A stretch of DNA of 64,000 bases, taken from positions 1-64,000 of the forward strand of contig NZ_FOSR01000008.1 in assembly GCF_900114325.1 (NCBI RefSeq), given 5' to 3'. A model generated the notes under the pieces. The model did no database searches, was not told the DNA's origin, and saw only the letters and a program-made list of their open reading frames with translations. The stretch's first letter is position 1, and the number at the start of each line of letters is the position of its first letter. This DNA comes from Rhodanobacter glycinis. Its GTDB lineage: Bacteria; Pseudomonadota; Gammaproteobacteria; Xanthomonadales; Rhodanobacteraceae. The position numbers were made by a program, and so were the translations under genes. Below are positions 63,603 through 64,000 of this stretch, piece after piece.

Positions 63603-64000
63603 TCAGGCTCTCCCGTACACGTCGTCGAAGCGCACGATGTCGTCTTCGCCCAGGTAGCTGCCAGACTGCACTTCGATCAGTTCCAGTGCCACCTTGCCGG
63701 GGTTGCGCAGACGGTGCTTGCTGCCCAGCGGAATGTAGGTGCTCTGGTTTTCGCCGAGCAGGAACACCTTGTCGTCGCAGCTCACTTCGGCGGTGCCGGA
63801 GACCACGATCCAGTGCTCGGCGCGGTGATGGTGCTTCTGCAGGCTCAGGGCTGCACCGGGTTTCACCACGATGCGCTTGACCTGGAAACGCTCGCCGGCT
63901 TCCAGTGAGTCGTAGCTGCCCCAGGGGCGGTGTACCACGCGGTGGACCGAATGCTCGCTGCGGCCGGCGGCCTTCAGTTGCTCGACGATCTTCTTCACGT
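63603..64000 (-). CDS. mannose-1-phosphate guanylyltransferase/mannose-6-phosphate isomerase, 3' end (partial)
   Basis: Only the C-terminal cupin (type II phosphomannose isomerase) domain is in the window; the gene continues past base 64000. [69 protein letters not shown] and [23 protein letters not shown] are hallmarks of XanB/AlgA/ManC enzymes that make GDP-mannose for exopolysaccharide or LPS. Zinc ligands include His in KHHHRAEH. The apparent GTG near the edge is unlikely to be the real start, since the nucleotidyltransferase domain should precede. Confidence 0.88.
   Translation of the reverse strand, partial: VKKIVEQLKAAGRSEHSVHRVVHRPWGSYDSLEAGERFQVKRIVVKPGAALSLQKHHHRAEHWIVVSGTAEVSCDDKVFLLGENQSTYIPLGSKHRLRNPGKVALELIEVQSGSYLGEDDIVRFDDVYGRA

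Overview
The window looks like chromosome from a high-GC gammaproteobacterium of the order Xanthomonadales, most likely Rhodanobacteraceae (inferred from gene content, not tested). Pointers are: dihydrolipoyl dehydrogenase carrying its own lipoyl domain, an Ohr/OhrR pair with the Xanthomonas-type cysteine layout, a carbohydrate-type TonB-dependent receptor beside glycosidases, PilU, the cyoABCD/MFS/SURF1 group, a XanB-like bifunctional enzyme at the right edge, and several families of short palindromic intergenic repeats. No tRNA, rRNA, prophage or CRISPR array is visible.

Layout. 1-1349: a complete ISL3-family insertion sequence whose left inverted repeat starts at base 1. 1.4-6.6 kb: a small lipoprotein, then an ABC exporter whose permease is fused to an M1 metallopeptidase. 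6.8-11.2 kb: aceF - mscS-type channel - lpdA, ending in a strong terminator. 11.5-13 kb: an ECF sigma factor with its likely anti-sigma, divergent from a small membrane protein. 13-14.1 kb: ohr and ohrR. 14.2-20.7 kb: TRIC-type channel, cold-shock gene, DinB, a membrane protein with two ExxE motifs resembling iron permeases plus a coupled small membrane protein, a secreted DUF6624-like protein, and a second ECF operon led by a lipoprotein. 20.9-22.2 kb: APC permease, followed by 0.6 kb of hairpin-rich DNA without a convincing gene.

22.8-47.2 kb is the metabolic core: a carbohydrate-utilisation region. Secreted enzymes (GH50-family, GH35 beta-galactosidase, an aldose 1-epimerase, a clan-A glycosidase, a GH93-like propeller enzyme and a GH43 arabinanase-like enzyme), a TonB-dependent receptor and a GalP-like sugar/proton symporter feed an intracellular oxidative route: SDR aldose dehydrogenase, SMP-30 lactonase, galactonate dehydratase (DgoD), KDPGal kinase (DgoK) and KDPGal aldolase (DgoA). 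This is the De Ley-Doudoroff route for D-galactose to pyruvate and glyceraldehyde 3-phosphate. Eight genes, from a FadR-type regulator to GH43, run in one direction with several 4-7 bp overlaps. The most economical substrate is an arabinose-decorated galactan such as arabinogalactan. An MFS exporter/LysR pair and a second Y-family polymerase interrupt the block.

47.5-64 kb is mainly housekeeping: pgk with an overlapping HAD phosphatase, maiA, pilU, two coupled envelope proteins, a DUF465 protein, cystathionine beta-synthase, glmS, the cytochrome bo3 quinol oxidase operon cyoABCD, an MFS transporter, SURF1, and the 3' end of a mannose-1-phosphate guanylyltransferase/mannose-6-phosphate isomerase. 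Convergent gene pairs are usually separated by strong hairpins, one of them a perfect 29-bp inverted repeat.
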